Shown: positions 14,489 through 22,378 of the stretch, piece after piece
Layout of the letters: each line of letters starts with the position of its first letter
How positions within the stretch are numbered: the first letter of the stretch is position 1
NCBI GenBank assembly: GCA_016302985.1
Contig: JAEDMN010000015.1
Location: forward strand, 1 to 25,333
Reading direction: 5' to 3'
DNA length: 25,333 bases
Source: Kiritimatiellia bacterium
Lineage (GTDB): Bacteria > Verrucomicrobiota > Kiritimatiellia > RFP12 > UBA1067
The notes under the pieces: model-generated
What the model saw: the letters and a program-made list of their open reading frames with translations, nothing else
What the model was told of the DNA's origin: nothing
The model's database searches: none
Made by a program: the position numbers and the translations under genes

Positions 14489-15100
14489 ATGAGATTCTAC
14501 ATCGACATCGACGACGTGATGTGCGAAACGGCGGCCACGCTCTGCGGACTGGCCGACCGAGCCTTCGGGAAGGGCGTGCCCTATGCCGAGGTCCGGCAGT
14601 TCGACCTGCAGCGGACGTTCGGGCTGACGGACGACGAAATGGCGCGGTTCATGGTCCTTTCCCACACCCCCGACTGCCTGCTCTCCTATCCGCCCACGCC
14701 CGGCGCGGCCGACGGGGTCCGCTCGCTCCGCGACGCCGGGCACGAGGTCGAGTTCGTGACGGGGCGCCCGCCCCTCGCGCACGCGGCCACGTCGGAATGG
14801 CTGGCCCGTCAGGGCCTGGACGGCATCCCGGTGACCTACGTGGACAAGTACGGGCGCGTCTTCCCCCATCGGGACGGCGTGCCGGATCCGATCCCCCTCG
14901 CCGACCTGCTCAGGCGGCGCTACGACGTCGCGATCGACGATTCGCCGGTCGTGCTGCCGCACCTCGCCGCCTGGACGCACACCCGCGTCCTCGTCGTGGA
15001 CCGTCCCTGGAACGCCGCGTTCCCGCTGGCGCCGAACATGACGCGCGTCGTCGGCTGGGCGGGCATCCTCGCCGCGGTCGCGGAAGGGTCGGCGCGGTGA
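14489..15100 (+). CDS. HAD-family 5'(3')-deoxyribonucleotidase-like protein
   Basis: A 203-aa cytoplasmic protein resembling the NT5C/5' nucleotidase type C branch of the HAD superfamily, which removes phosphate from (deoxy)nucleoside monophosphates. Motif I is YIDIDDVMCET (D6 nucleophile, D8), motif II FVTGRP (T91), the conserved lysine is probably K120 in YVDKYGR, and motif IV is VAIDDSP (D150, D151). The C1 cap region (about 15-75) is helical and small. It is preceded by a weak extended -10 box and followed 26 bp later by a secreted GH99-like/CE4 protein with its own promoter box. A role in nucleotide salvage is the family default; other phosphate esters are possible. Confidence 0.75.
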   Translation: MRFYIDIDDVMCETAATLCGLADRAFGKGVPYAEVRQFDLQRTFGLTDDEMARFMVLSHTPDCLLSYPPTPGAADGVRSLRDAGHEVEFVTGRPPLAHAATSEWLARQGLDGIPVTYVDKYGRVFPHRDGVPDPIPLADLLRRRYDVAIDDSPVVLPHLAAWTHTRVLVVDRPWNAAFPLAPNMTRVVGWAGILAAVAEGSAR

Positions 15101-15111
15101 GCCGCCCGTTA

Positions 15112-15120
15112 TGCTATACT
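15112..15120 (+). promoter_or_regulatory. Extended -10 box immediately before the GH99-like/CE4 gene
   Basis: TGCTATACT ends only 6 nt before the ATG at 15127, so the predicted start coincides with the A of the ATG. The six bases between (GGACGC) give no ribosome site. This is the closest box-to-ATG spacing in the window and the clearest leaderless candidate. Confidence 0.5.
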
Positions 15121-15126
15121 GGACGC

Positions 15127-17607
15127 ATGAAAAACATTCTCTTCACGTTGTGCGCGCTCGGCGCGCTGGCTCTGCCGGCCGTCACTCCCCGCGTGCTGCT
15201 CGAGTGCGAGGCGCTGCAGCAGCGGAAGTGGGCGCGGCGGATCAATCCCCTCGCCGCGGGCTGGGAGGAGTGCCCGGGCGGCTGGCTGAAGCCGTTCAAC
15301 CGGGTCCCGGCCGGCCGCATCGACTTCCGGACCGCGTTCCGCCTGAAGGCGGGGCAGCGCGCGACGCTCGAGTTCCTCGACCGTGGCAAGAAGACGCTGC
15401 ATGCCTGCACGGCGGCGGGCGCCGGCGAGAAGCCGGAGCTCGTGCCCGCGCGCGGGACCTTCGTGCAGGCGGGCGAGCTGCAGTACGTGCGGCTGCGCAC
15501 CGAGGGGGAGATCCCCCTGGACGACCTTCTGTACGGCGGCGCGCGCGTGGCGCTGGACTGGGCGCTGGACGAAGACGTCCCGTTCGAGGTCGCCGCGGGC
15601 GCGACGCGGGCGCTTCCGGCCGATCCGTCGCTGCTGACGCCCGACTACGTGCTCGAGTTCTCGGCCTGGGTGGACGGGAAGACCGCCTTCTCCGCGGGCG
15701 GGATCGACCTCATGTCGCTCTACCGCTACACGCCGGGGATCTGGTACCGCTTCCGGTTCGAGGTGTCCGGCGGCCGCGCCCGCGTCAAGCTCAACGGACG
15801 CGAACTCGCGAAGGACCTGCCGTTCGCCGGACTCTCCCTGGCCAACCGCGGGGCGGAGCCGCTGAAGGTGGACTGGGTGAAGGCGTTCGCGCAGGAGCCG
15901 CTGCCGGCCGACTACCCGTCCGCCCCGGTCGTCCCCGCCGGACAGGAGAAGCACCTCGTCGGCATCAACATCTGCTCGCTCTGGCGCGAAGGGCACCATG
16001 TCGGCTGGCACTGCATCGACCGCAAGGGCGGCGTGCCGACGGTGCTGGGGTACTACGACGAGGGCCTGCCCGAGATGGCGGACTGGGAGATCAAGTACTT
16101 CGTCGAGCACGGCGTGGACTTCCAGGCGTTCTGCTGGTACGCCGACGTGGACTCGGGTCCGGTGCGCCGTCCGCGACTCGCCTACCAGCTCGAGGACGGC
16201 TTCAAGCACGCGCGCTACTCCGACGCGATGAAGTACTGCCTCATCTGGGAAATCCAGAACGCGGGCCGTCCGCACACGCTCGAGGACTGGAAGAACCACT
16301 TCGCGCCCTACTTCATCGAGCACCACTTCAAGGACCCGCGCTACCTCGTGCTCGACGGCAAGCCGGTGCTCTCGGTCTTCGGTCCGTGGAACCTCCCGAA
16401 GAAGGGGAAGGGCTTCGGGTCGGCCGAGACGACGCGCGCCGCGTTCGACTGGCTGCGCGAGGAGGTGAAGAAGCACGGCTTCAAGGGCGTGATCTTCGTC
16501 GCCAGCCACTGGAACGAGTGCGCGGCCGCGGCGAAGATGGGCTTCGACGTGCAGCTGCCGTACAACTACGGCGGAAACGCCTGGGATCCGCAGCTGAACC
16601 GCACGCTGAACGAGAACCGCCTCAAGGCCTCCGCGGGCACGGGCGTCTTCACGCCGCCCGCCGTCGCCGTGGGCTTCGACAACGTGCCGTGGGGCGGCAC
16701 GCGCAAGCCGATGATGACGCCGGCGGACTTCAAGGCGACCCTGAAGTGGATGCGCGACGACTTCGGCCCGCGCACCTGGAAGAAGGGCACGTGGCAGGAG
16801 AACTTCCAGTGGATCTGCACGTGGAACGAGTACGGGGAGGGCACCTACATCGCGCCGACGCGCGACGCCCGCGGCTTCGGCTACCTCGACGCGGTCCGCG
16901 AGGTGTTCACGGACGCGCCCGCGGATCCGTCCGTCGACGTCGTCCCGACCGAAGCGCAGCTCGCGCGCATCTGCAGCCTCTATCCACAGGCACCCTGGAC
17001 GCCGACGCGCCTCGCGCTGACGTTCGACGACGGCCTGAAGTCCCACTACGACCTCGCGGCTCCCGAACTGGAGAAGCGCGGCTGGCGCGGCCTCTTCTGC
17101 GTCATCGCGGGGGACGTCGGCAAGCCCGGGAAGATGACCTGGGACGACCTCCGCGACCTGCAGCGCCGCGGGCACGAGATCGCCAACCACACGCTCTCGC
17201 ATCCCGACCTGGCCGCGCTCTGCAAGGCCGGCGAGACGAACGAAGTGCGCCGGCAGATCGTCGAGGCGCAGCGGCTGTTCGGGCAGGAGAAGGTCCGGAC
17301 GCGCTTCCTCTGCCTGCCGTTCACCCGCAACGCGCCCGAGGTCGGCCTGTACGCGAAGGCCGCCGGGCTCGAGGTGATGACCGTCCGCCGCGACACCTAC
17401 GGGACGTGGAAGAAGGACGTGGCGAAGGACGTCGCCGCGCTGCGCGCGCAGGGCGCGACGCGCGCGGACTTCCTCGTGCACGGCATCACGCCCGCGGGCG
17501 GCGGCTGGATGCCGTTCGCCGACCTGGAGGCGTTCCGGAAGTACCTCGACGACATCCGGTCCGCCGAACAGGCTGGCCTCGTCTCGGTCGGCCCCTACGG
17601 CCGCTAG
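15127..17607 (+). CDS. Secreted GH99-like domain fused to polysaccharide deacetylase (CE4)
   Basis: An 826-aa exported protein in three parts. After a signal peptide (1-18), residues about 20-260 form beta-rich modules of unknown type with a likely laminin-G/CBM-like strand pattern (WYRFRFEVSGGRARVKLNG). Residues about 273-600 match the GH99-like/WbsX barrel: GYYDEGLPEMADWEIKY, then VFVASHWNE-like and the terminal WNEYGEGTYIAPT signature. Residues about 627-826 are a NodB/CE4 deacetylase: TFDDG (D634, D635) and the metal-binding HTLSH (H688, H692). GH99 enzymes act on alpha-mannans and CE4 removes N- or O-acetyl groups, so one protein could deacetylate and cut a decorated polysaccharide. Start 15127 gives the signal peptide; earlier starts do not. 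Confidence 0.82.
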   Translation: MKNILFTLCALGALALPAVTPRVLLECEALQQRKWARRINPLAAGWEECPGGWLKPFNRVPAGRIDFRTAFRLKAGQRATLEFLDRGKKTLHACTAAGAGEKPELVPARGTFVQAGELQYVRLRTEGEIPLDDLLYGGARVALDWALDEDVPFEVAAGATRALPADPSLLTPDYVLEFSAWVDGKTAFSAGGIDLMSLYRYTPGIWYRFRFEVSGGRARVKLNGRELAKDLPFAGLSLANRGAEPLKVDWVKAFAQEPLPADYPSAPVVPAGQEKHLVGINICSLWREGHHVGWHCIDRKGGVPTVLGYYDEGLPEMADWEIKYFVEHGVDFQAFCWYADVDSGPVRRPRLAYQLEDGFKHARYSDAMKYCLIWEIQNAGRPHTLEDWKNHFAPYFIEHHFKDPRYLVLDGKPVLSVFGPWNLPKKGKGFGSAETTRAAFDWLREEVKKHGFKGVIFVASHWNECAAAAKMGFDVQLPYNYGGNAWDPQLNRTLNENRLKASAGTGVFTPPAVAVGFDNVPWGGTRKPMMTPADFKATLKWMRDDFGPRTWKKGTWQENFQWICTWNEYGEGTYIAPTRDARGFGYLDAVREVFTDAPADPSVDVVPTEAQLARICSLYPQAPWTPTRLALTFDDGLKSHYDLAAPELEKRGWRGLFCVIAGDVGKPGKMTWDDLRDLQRRGHEIANHTLSHPDLAALCKAGETNEVRRQIVEAQRLFGQEKVRTRFLCLPFTRNAPEVGLYAKAAGLEVMTVRRDTYGTWKKDVAKDVAALRAQGATRADFLVHGITPAGGGWMPFADLEAFRKYLDDIRSAEQAGLVSVGPYGR

Positions 17608-17632
17608 GACGCGTTTCCGCTCCTCGTGGGCG

Positions 17633-18424
17633 TCAGTTGAGCGGGAGCATACGCTGGAGGTCGTCCAGCGTGAGACGGTCCTTGAGGGCCGTCCCGCTGA
17701 TCTGGCGGTGGAAGGACTCCCGGATCAGCACGGAGAGCTTCCGGACGGCCCAGGGAATGGGCATGCCGAGCGGGCGGATGTTCGAGACGCAGTTGCGGTC
17801 CGAATCGACCGAGCTGTTGCGCGCCATGTAGGTGAAGTACGCGCTCAGCGAGTCCGGGGACCCCAGCCCCGGGCGTTCGCCCAGCAGGATGATGACGAGG
17901 CGCGCCTGGAGGATGTCCGAGACCGCGTCCGCGATCTTCACGCGGCCGAAGGGCACGACGACGACGGGATAGAACGAGAACGTGTCGCCCAGCTCGTCGC
18001 GCAGCCCCTTGGCGACCGCGACCGCATGCGATTCGGCTGCGACTGCGGAGAGCCCGTCGGAGATGACGATCGAGATGTCGCGCACGCCCCATTCCACCGA
18101 CTTCGCGAGGAGCATCTCGGCGGAATCACCGTCGAGGATGCGTCCGCGCTCCGGGTGGAGCAGGTAGTCGAGCTTGTCCGTGACGGTGGATTTCGCGTGG
18201 ACGAAGTCGAAACCCGCCTCGCCCAGCTGCGCGTCCACGACCTTCGGGGAGAAAGGCGCATGAACTGCATCGCGGGCGCGCGCATGGGCGAGGCGGAAAT
18301 CAAGAAGATTGGCGGTGCGGAGGCTGCCGCCGGCGCGGCCCATCGCGATGCGGGCCGTGGTGAAGCGCTTGAGCGCCGACCAGGTGTCAGGCGACAAGTT
18401 CGCGCTGGTAGCCGATAAGAGCAT
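17633..18424 (-). CDS. eutC: Ethanolamine ammonia-lyase small subunit
   Basis: A 263-aa subunit of the adenosylcobalamin-dependent lyase that splits ethanolamine into acetaldehyde and ammonia; EutC helps bind B12. Signature stretches are RIAMGRAGGSLRT and LAHARARDAVHAPF at the N-terminus, VISDGLSAVAAESHA mid-protein, and LLGERPGLGSPDSLSAYFTY, with SNIRPLGMPIPWA near the end. Length is normal. The ATG at 18424 has GGAGG 5 nt upstream and lies inside the end of eutB, so the genes overlap by 38 bp and are translationally coupled. It is the last gene of the operon, 25 bp from the convergent GH99-like/CE4 gene. I see no strong terminator hairpin in that gap. Confidence 0.95.
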   Translation of the reverse strand: MLLSATSANLSPDTWSALKRFTTARIAMGRAGGSLRTANLLDFRLAHARARDAVHAPFSPKVVDAQLGEAGFDFVHAKSTVTDKLDYLLHPERGRILDGDSAEMLLAKSVEWGVRDISIVISDGLSAVAAESHAVAVAKGLRDELGDTFSFYPVVVVPFGRVKIADAVSDILQARLVIILLGERPGLGSPDSLSAYFTYMARNSSVDSDRNCVSNIRPLGMPIPWAVRKLSVLIRESFHRQISGTALKDRLTLDDLQRMLPLN

Positions 18425-19781
18425 GGTTGCCTCCCTTCGAGGTGATGAGACGCTGGCGGGCGTCGACGAGGTCCATCTCCTCGAGCCAGGCCTCGAATTC
18501 CGGCGCGGGCCGCTTGCCGAAGACCTGCCGGACGTAGTGGATGTCGTGGTAGCTGGTGGTCTGGTAGCCGAGCATGACGTCGTCGCCGCCCGGAATGGCC
18601 ATCTGGTAGGTGAGTCCCGCGGCCGCGAAGCACGTCATCAGCACGTCCATGTCGTTCTGATCGGCCTCGGCGTGGTTCGTATAGCAGATGTCGCAGCCCA
18701 TGGGCAGGCCGAGCAGCTTGGCGCAGAAGTGGTCCTCGAGCCCGGCGCGGATGATCTGCTTGCCGTCGTAGAGGTACTCGGGGCCGATGAAGCCGACGAC
18801 CGTGTTGACGAGCAGGGGCTTGTAGCGGCGCGCGACCGCGTAGGCGCGGGCCTCGCACGTCTGCATGTCCACGCCCCAGTCGCCCCGGCCGGAAAGGGCG
18901 CTGCCCTGGCCAGTCTCGAAGTACATCACGTTCTGGCCGACCGTGCCCCGCTTGAGCGAGAGGGCGGCGTCGTATGCCTCGTCCAGCACGTTCAGGTTGA
19001 TGCCGAAGACCTTGTTCGCGATCTCGGTGCCGGCGATGGACTGGAAGACGAGGTCCACCGGCGTGCCCGACCGCATGACCTCGATGGCGTTCGTCACGTG
19101 GGCGAGCACGCAGCTCTGGGTGGGAATGTGGTAGCGGTGGATGAGCTCGTCGATGAGCTTCAGGAGCTCCTGCATCATCGGGACGGAGTCCGTCGCCGGG
19201 TTGATTCCGATCACGGCGTCGCCGCAGCCGTAGAGGATGCCCTCCAGCATGGAGGCGGCGATGCCCTTGAGGTCGTCCGTCGCGTGGTTCGGCTGGAGCC
19301 GCGTCGAAAGTCGGCCCGGCAGGCCGATCGTGTCGCGGAAGGCCGTGACGACGCGGCACTTCGAGGCGATCAGGATCAGGTCCTGGTTCGAGCAGACCTT
19401 CGACACGGCGGCGACCATCTCCGGTGTGAGCCCCGGGGCGAGCGCGGAGAGGGCCGCCGCGTCCGTCTCGTAGCGCAGCAGCCAGTTCCGGAACTCGCCG
19501 ACCGAGAGGTTCTTCACGGGCGCGAAGGCGGCCGCGTCGTGCGTGTCCACGATGAGCCGCGTCACTTCGTCCTTCTCGTACGGAATGAGGGGCTCTTCCA
19601 GGAAGGTCCGGAGCGGCACCTCCGCGAGGAGCATCTGCGCGGCGACGCGTTCCTCGTCGCAGCTCGCCGCGCAGCCCGCGGTCACGTCCCCCGAGCGCAT
19701 CGGGGACGCCTTGCCCATCAGCTCCTTGAGGGAGCCGAACGTCCAGTGCCGGCCGGCGATCTCGAGGGTGACCGGTTCCAT
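18387..19781 (-). CDS. eutB: Ethanolamine ammonia-lyase large subunit
   Basis: A 464-aa catalytic subunit with the substrate-binding residues of the E. coli enzyme in place, within one or two positions: R161 and Q163 in TRLQPNH, N194 in GINPATDS, E289 in MYFETGQG and D364 in MGCDICYTNH. Function as a true ethanolamine (or 2-aminopropanol) ammonia-lyase is therefore likely. The ATG shares one base with the stop of dctM (TAATG), so it is tied to the transporter. No eutA reactivase, EutH or Eat permease, microcompartment shell or aldehyde dehydrogenase gene is present in the window. The reaction would release acetaldehyde and ammonia directly into the cytoplasm unless these functions are encoded elsewhere. 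Confidence 0.96.
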   Translation of the reverse strand: MEPVTLEIAGRHWTFGSLKELMGKASPMRSGDVTAGCAASCDEERVAAQMLLAEVPLRTFLEEPLIPYEKDEVTRLIVDTHDAAAFAPVKNLSVGEFRNWLLRYETDAAALSALAPGLTPEMVAAVSKVCSNQDLILIASKCRVVTAFRDTIGLPGRLSTRLQPNHATDDLKGIAASMLEGILYGCGDAVIGINPATDSVPMMQELLKLIDELIHRYHIPTQSCVLAHVTNAIEVMRSGTPVDLVFQSIAGTEIANKVFGINLNVLDEAYDAALSLKRGTVGQNVMYFETGQGSALSGRGDWGVDMQTCEARAYAVARRYKPLLVNTVVGFIGPEYLYDGKQIIRAGLEDHFCAKLLGLPMGCDICYTNHAEADQNDMDVLMTCFAAAGLTYQMAIPGGDDVMLGYQTTSYHDIHYVRQVFGKRPAPEFEAWLEEMDLVDARQRLITSKGGNHALIGYQRELVA

Positions 19782-21232
19782 TACAGCGCTCCCTTCACGG
19801 CGTAGCCGAAGGCGCTGCGGCAGAAGTCGCCGAACCAGCCGCAGTGGGTGACGAGCCAGTCGACGGGGCCGAGGGACTTGCCGTTCACGTAGTCCGGGAA
19901 CCAGAGGGCGATGTCCGGGAAGACCATGATCAGGACGATCGCGATCACCATGAGGATCAGGAAGGGGATGATCGACGAGTAGATGTCCTTGATCGTGATC
20001 TCGTCCGGACTCATCGCGCGCATCATGAACAGGTTGTACCCGAACGGCGGCGTGATGTAGGCGATCTGGCAGGTGATCGTGTAGAGGACGCCGAACCAGA
20101 TCGGGCTGAACCCGAGCTCCTTCACCAGCGGGATGAAGAGCGGCGCGACGATGATCAGCATCGCGGTGTCGTCCAGGAAGATGCCGAGGACGATGAAGGC
20201 GAGCTGCATCATGAACAGGATGCACCAGGGCGAGAGGCCGAGGTCCGCGGTGAAGAACTCCTTCAGCACGTCGACCGCGTGGAGCGAGTCGAAGACGGCG
20301 GAGAACGAGAGCGCGGCCATCATGATCCAGAGGAACATCGCCGAGTTGTTCAGCGTCTCCTTCAGCGTCTTCGTGAAGACCTTCATCGTCAGGCGCTTCT
20401 TGAAGAGCGCGATGAGGAAGGCCGCGAGGGCGCCGACGGCCGAGCTCTCCTCCAGGGACGTGAGGCCCGAGAAGAAGGAGCCGATCACCGAGAGGACGAG
20501 CGCGATCGGCAGGATGCCGGCGCGCAGGACCTTGAACTTCTCGGCCCAGCTGAAGTTCCGCTGCTCCTTCGGCAGGATCGGCCCGAGCTTCGGGTTGATC
20601 CTGCAGCGCACGACGACGTAGCCGAAGAACAGGAGCGAGAGGAGGAGGGCGGGGCCGATGCCGGCCAGCCAGAGGTCCTTCACCTGTTCGCGGGCGATCA
20701 TCCCGTACAGGACGAGCACGATCGAGGGCGGGAACAGGATGCCGAGGCTCGAACCCGCCTGGATCACGCCGGAGATCATGCGCTTGTCGTAGTTCCGCTT
20801 CAGCAGTTCCGGCAGCGCGACCGAGCAGCCGATCGCCATGCCGGCGACCGAGAGGCCGTTCATGCACGAGATCATGATCATCACGAGCAGCGTGCCGACG
20901 GCGAGTCCGCCCCGCAGTCCGCCGAACCAGACGTGGAACATGTGGTACATGTCGTTCGCGATGCCGGATTCGCTGAGCATGAAGCCCATGAACACGAACA
21001 TCGGCAGCGTCAGCATGGGGTACCAGTTGAACAGCTTGATGGCCGCGTTGAACCCGTAGCCCAGCGCCCCGCGGTCGATGAAGACCAGGGCGAAGGCGAC
21101 GCCCACGAAGCCCATCACGCCGAACACGCGCTGGCCCGTCAGCATCAGGGCCATGAGCAGGGAGAACATCAGGAAGATGATGATCCCCGGGCTGGACTGG
21201 AGATACTCGATCCATGTCATCGCTTCAGGCAT
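19781..21232 (-). CDS. dctM: TRAP transporter large membrane subunit
   Basis: A 483-aa DctM-type protein with about 12-14 hydrophobic segments, the ion-coupled translocation subunit of a tripartite ATP-independent periplasmic transporter. Family stretches include FVFMGFMLSESGIA near residue 80, SVAGMAIGCSVALP near 130, QAGSSLGILFPPSIVLVLYG near 160, and IAYITPPFGYNLF near 400. Start 21232 has AGAGGTG a few bases upstream; the later ATG at 21220 lacks that spacing. It overlaps the end of the dctQ-like gene by 16 bp and the eutB start by 1 bp. This tight joining to an ammonia-lyase gene suggests the transporter feeds the enzyme. Confidence 0.93.
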   Translation of the reverse strand: MPEAMTWIEYLQSSPGIIIFLMFSLLMALMLTGQRVFGVMGFVGVAFALVFIDRGALGYGFNAAIKLFNWYPMLTLPMFVFMGFMLSESGIANDMYHMFHVWFGGLRGGLAVGTLLVMIMISCMNGLSVAGMAIGCSVALPELLKRNYDKRMISGVIQAGSSLGILFPPSIVLVLYGMIAREQVKDLWLAGIGPALLLSLLFFGYVVVRCRINPKLGPILPKEQRNFSWAEKFKVLRAGILPIALVLSVIGSFFSGLTSLEESSAVGALAAFLIALFKKRLTMKVFTKTLKETLNNSAMFLWIMMAALSFSAVFDSLHAVDVLKEFFTADLGLSPWCILFMMQLAFIVLGIFLDDTAMLIIVAPLFIPLVKELGFSPIWFGVLYTITCQIAYITPPFGYNLFMMRAMSPDEITIKDIYSSIIPFLILMVIAIVLIMVFPDIALWFPDYVNGKSLGPVDWLVTHCGWFGDFCRSAFGYAVKGAL

Positions 21233-22368
21233 ACCACACCTCTAATCAGGAACAGGAGTGAGAGGAGGAGGACCGTGAACCCGAGCATGAACCAGGTCGG
21301 GTTGGAGCAGGCGGCGGCGAGGCCGTACCCCGCCGCGGCGCAGGCCGCGCCGACGCCGAGGAACACGAAGTAGGGCGTCCAGTACGGGCGCTCGACGTCG
21401 GGCTCGGCCGGCACGGGGACGTCCGGAATCGGCGCGGGCTTCTTCGGAATGCGCGGGTCGAAGACCTTGATGAGGTCGCGGCCCTTCGGGTCGGGGCCGA
21501 AGCCCGTCGTGCCCGGGGCGCCGTCCTGCCCGAGCAGGACCAGGGCGCCGAGCATCGCGAGGACGCCGAAGCCGGGTATCAGGGCGAAGAAGCCGAATCC
21601 GGCCGCCCACCAGCCCGACATGTCCAGGTCGTGGAAGCGCCGGACCATCGCGGGGATCGTGCAGATCGGCGCGCCGACGGCGAGCAAGCCGCCCACGAGG
21701 GTGGCGAGCAGCCCCCAGCCGCCTTCCGGCGTGACGCGCGGGACGCCGACCACCAGCAGCAGGGCCCCCAGGGCCCCCGCGGCGGCGCAGCAGCCGAAGG
21801 TCTTCCAGTACTGCGGGCGCGTCGCGCGCCCGGCGTAGAGCTTCTCCTCCTCGGCCTCCGCGTCCGGCAGATCGAACGGCTTCCGGCAGGCGACGAGGAG
21901 CGCCTTGACGAAGTCGACGCACATCTGGAGGAACATGAAGAAGATGCCGATCTCCATCGCGATCTTGATCGGGGCCATGTACGGCGCCCAGACCGTGTGG
22001 TTGATCTGCTTCGAGACGACGGCGTAGGCGCAGCTGTCCCAGCCGCCGAGCAGCATCACGACAAGGTAGAAAAGGACGAAGAACGAGGTGACCGCGTCGA
22101 CGATCGCCTTCGTGCGCGGCTTCCAGTTCGCGTAGAGGAAGTCCATGCGCACGTGCGCCCCCTGCTGGAGGGAGTAGCCCGCGCCGAGGATGTAGTAGGC
22201 GCCGACCGCGAACTGGGCGGTTTCCAGCGCCCAGATGGTCGAGACGTCGCCCCCGCGCGCGAAGACGGGGAACATCAGCACGGCGAGGACGACGAGCAGG
22301 AGGTACATGGCGGCGAGTCCGAGTGACCGGACCGCCGCCTCCACGAATCGGATGGTTTTCGTGATCAT
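21217..22368 (-). CDS. dctQ: TRAP transporter small subunit (DctQ) fused to a DUF805-like domain
   Basis: A 383-aa membrane protein about twice the usual DctQ length. Residues 1-165 are DctQ: four hydrophobic helices with ETAQFAVGAYYILGAGYSL and the conserved GAHVRMDF near 70-77. Residues about 180-300 match DUF805: an RPQYW start (184-188), then VRRFHDLDMSGWW (242-254), two membrane helices and FGPDPKGR (290-297). A Pro-rich linker and two more helices (about 330-380) end the protein. DUF805 is usually a stand-alone membrane protein of unknown role. The frame is intact, with no frameshift, so the fusion looks genuine. It begins 10 bp after the dctP stop and overlaps dctM by 16 bp. Confidence 0.85.
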   Translation of the reverse strand: MITKTIRFVEAAVRSLGLAAMYLLLVVLAVLMFPVFARGGDVSTIWALETAQFAVGAYYILGAGYSLQQGAHVRMDFLYANWKPRTKAIVDAVTSFFVLFYLVVMLLGGWDSCAYAVVSKQINHTVWAPYMAPIKIAMEIGIFFMFLQMCVDFVKALLVACRKPFDLPDAEAEEEKLYAGRATRPQYWKTFGCCAAAGALGALLLVVGVPRVTPEGGWGLLATLVGGLLAVGAPICTIPAMVRRFHDLDMSGWWAAGFGFFALIPGFGVLAMLGALVLLGQDGAPGTTGFGPDPKGRDLIKVFDPRIPKKPAPIPDVPVPAEPDVERPYWTPYFVFLGVGAACAAAGYGLAAACSNPTWFMLGFTVLLLSLLFLIRGVVCLKR

Positions 22369-22378
22369 GTCCGCAGAC

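Noticed and set aside
17608..17632. Weak inverted repeat (GACGC...GCGTC) between the convergent GH99-like/CE4 and eutC genes, considered as a terminator
   Set aside because: A 5-bp stem, a long loop and no T-tract; not enough to call.
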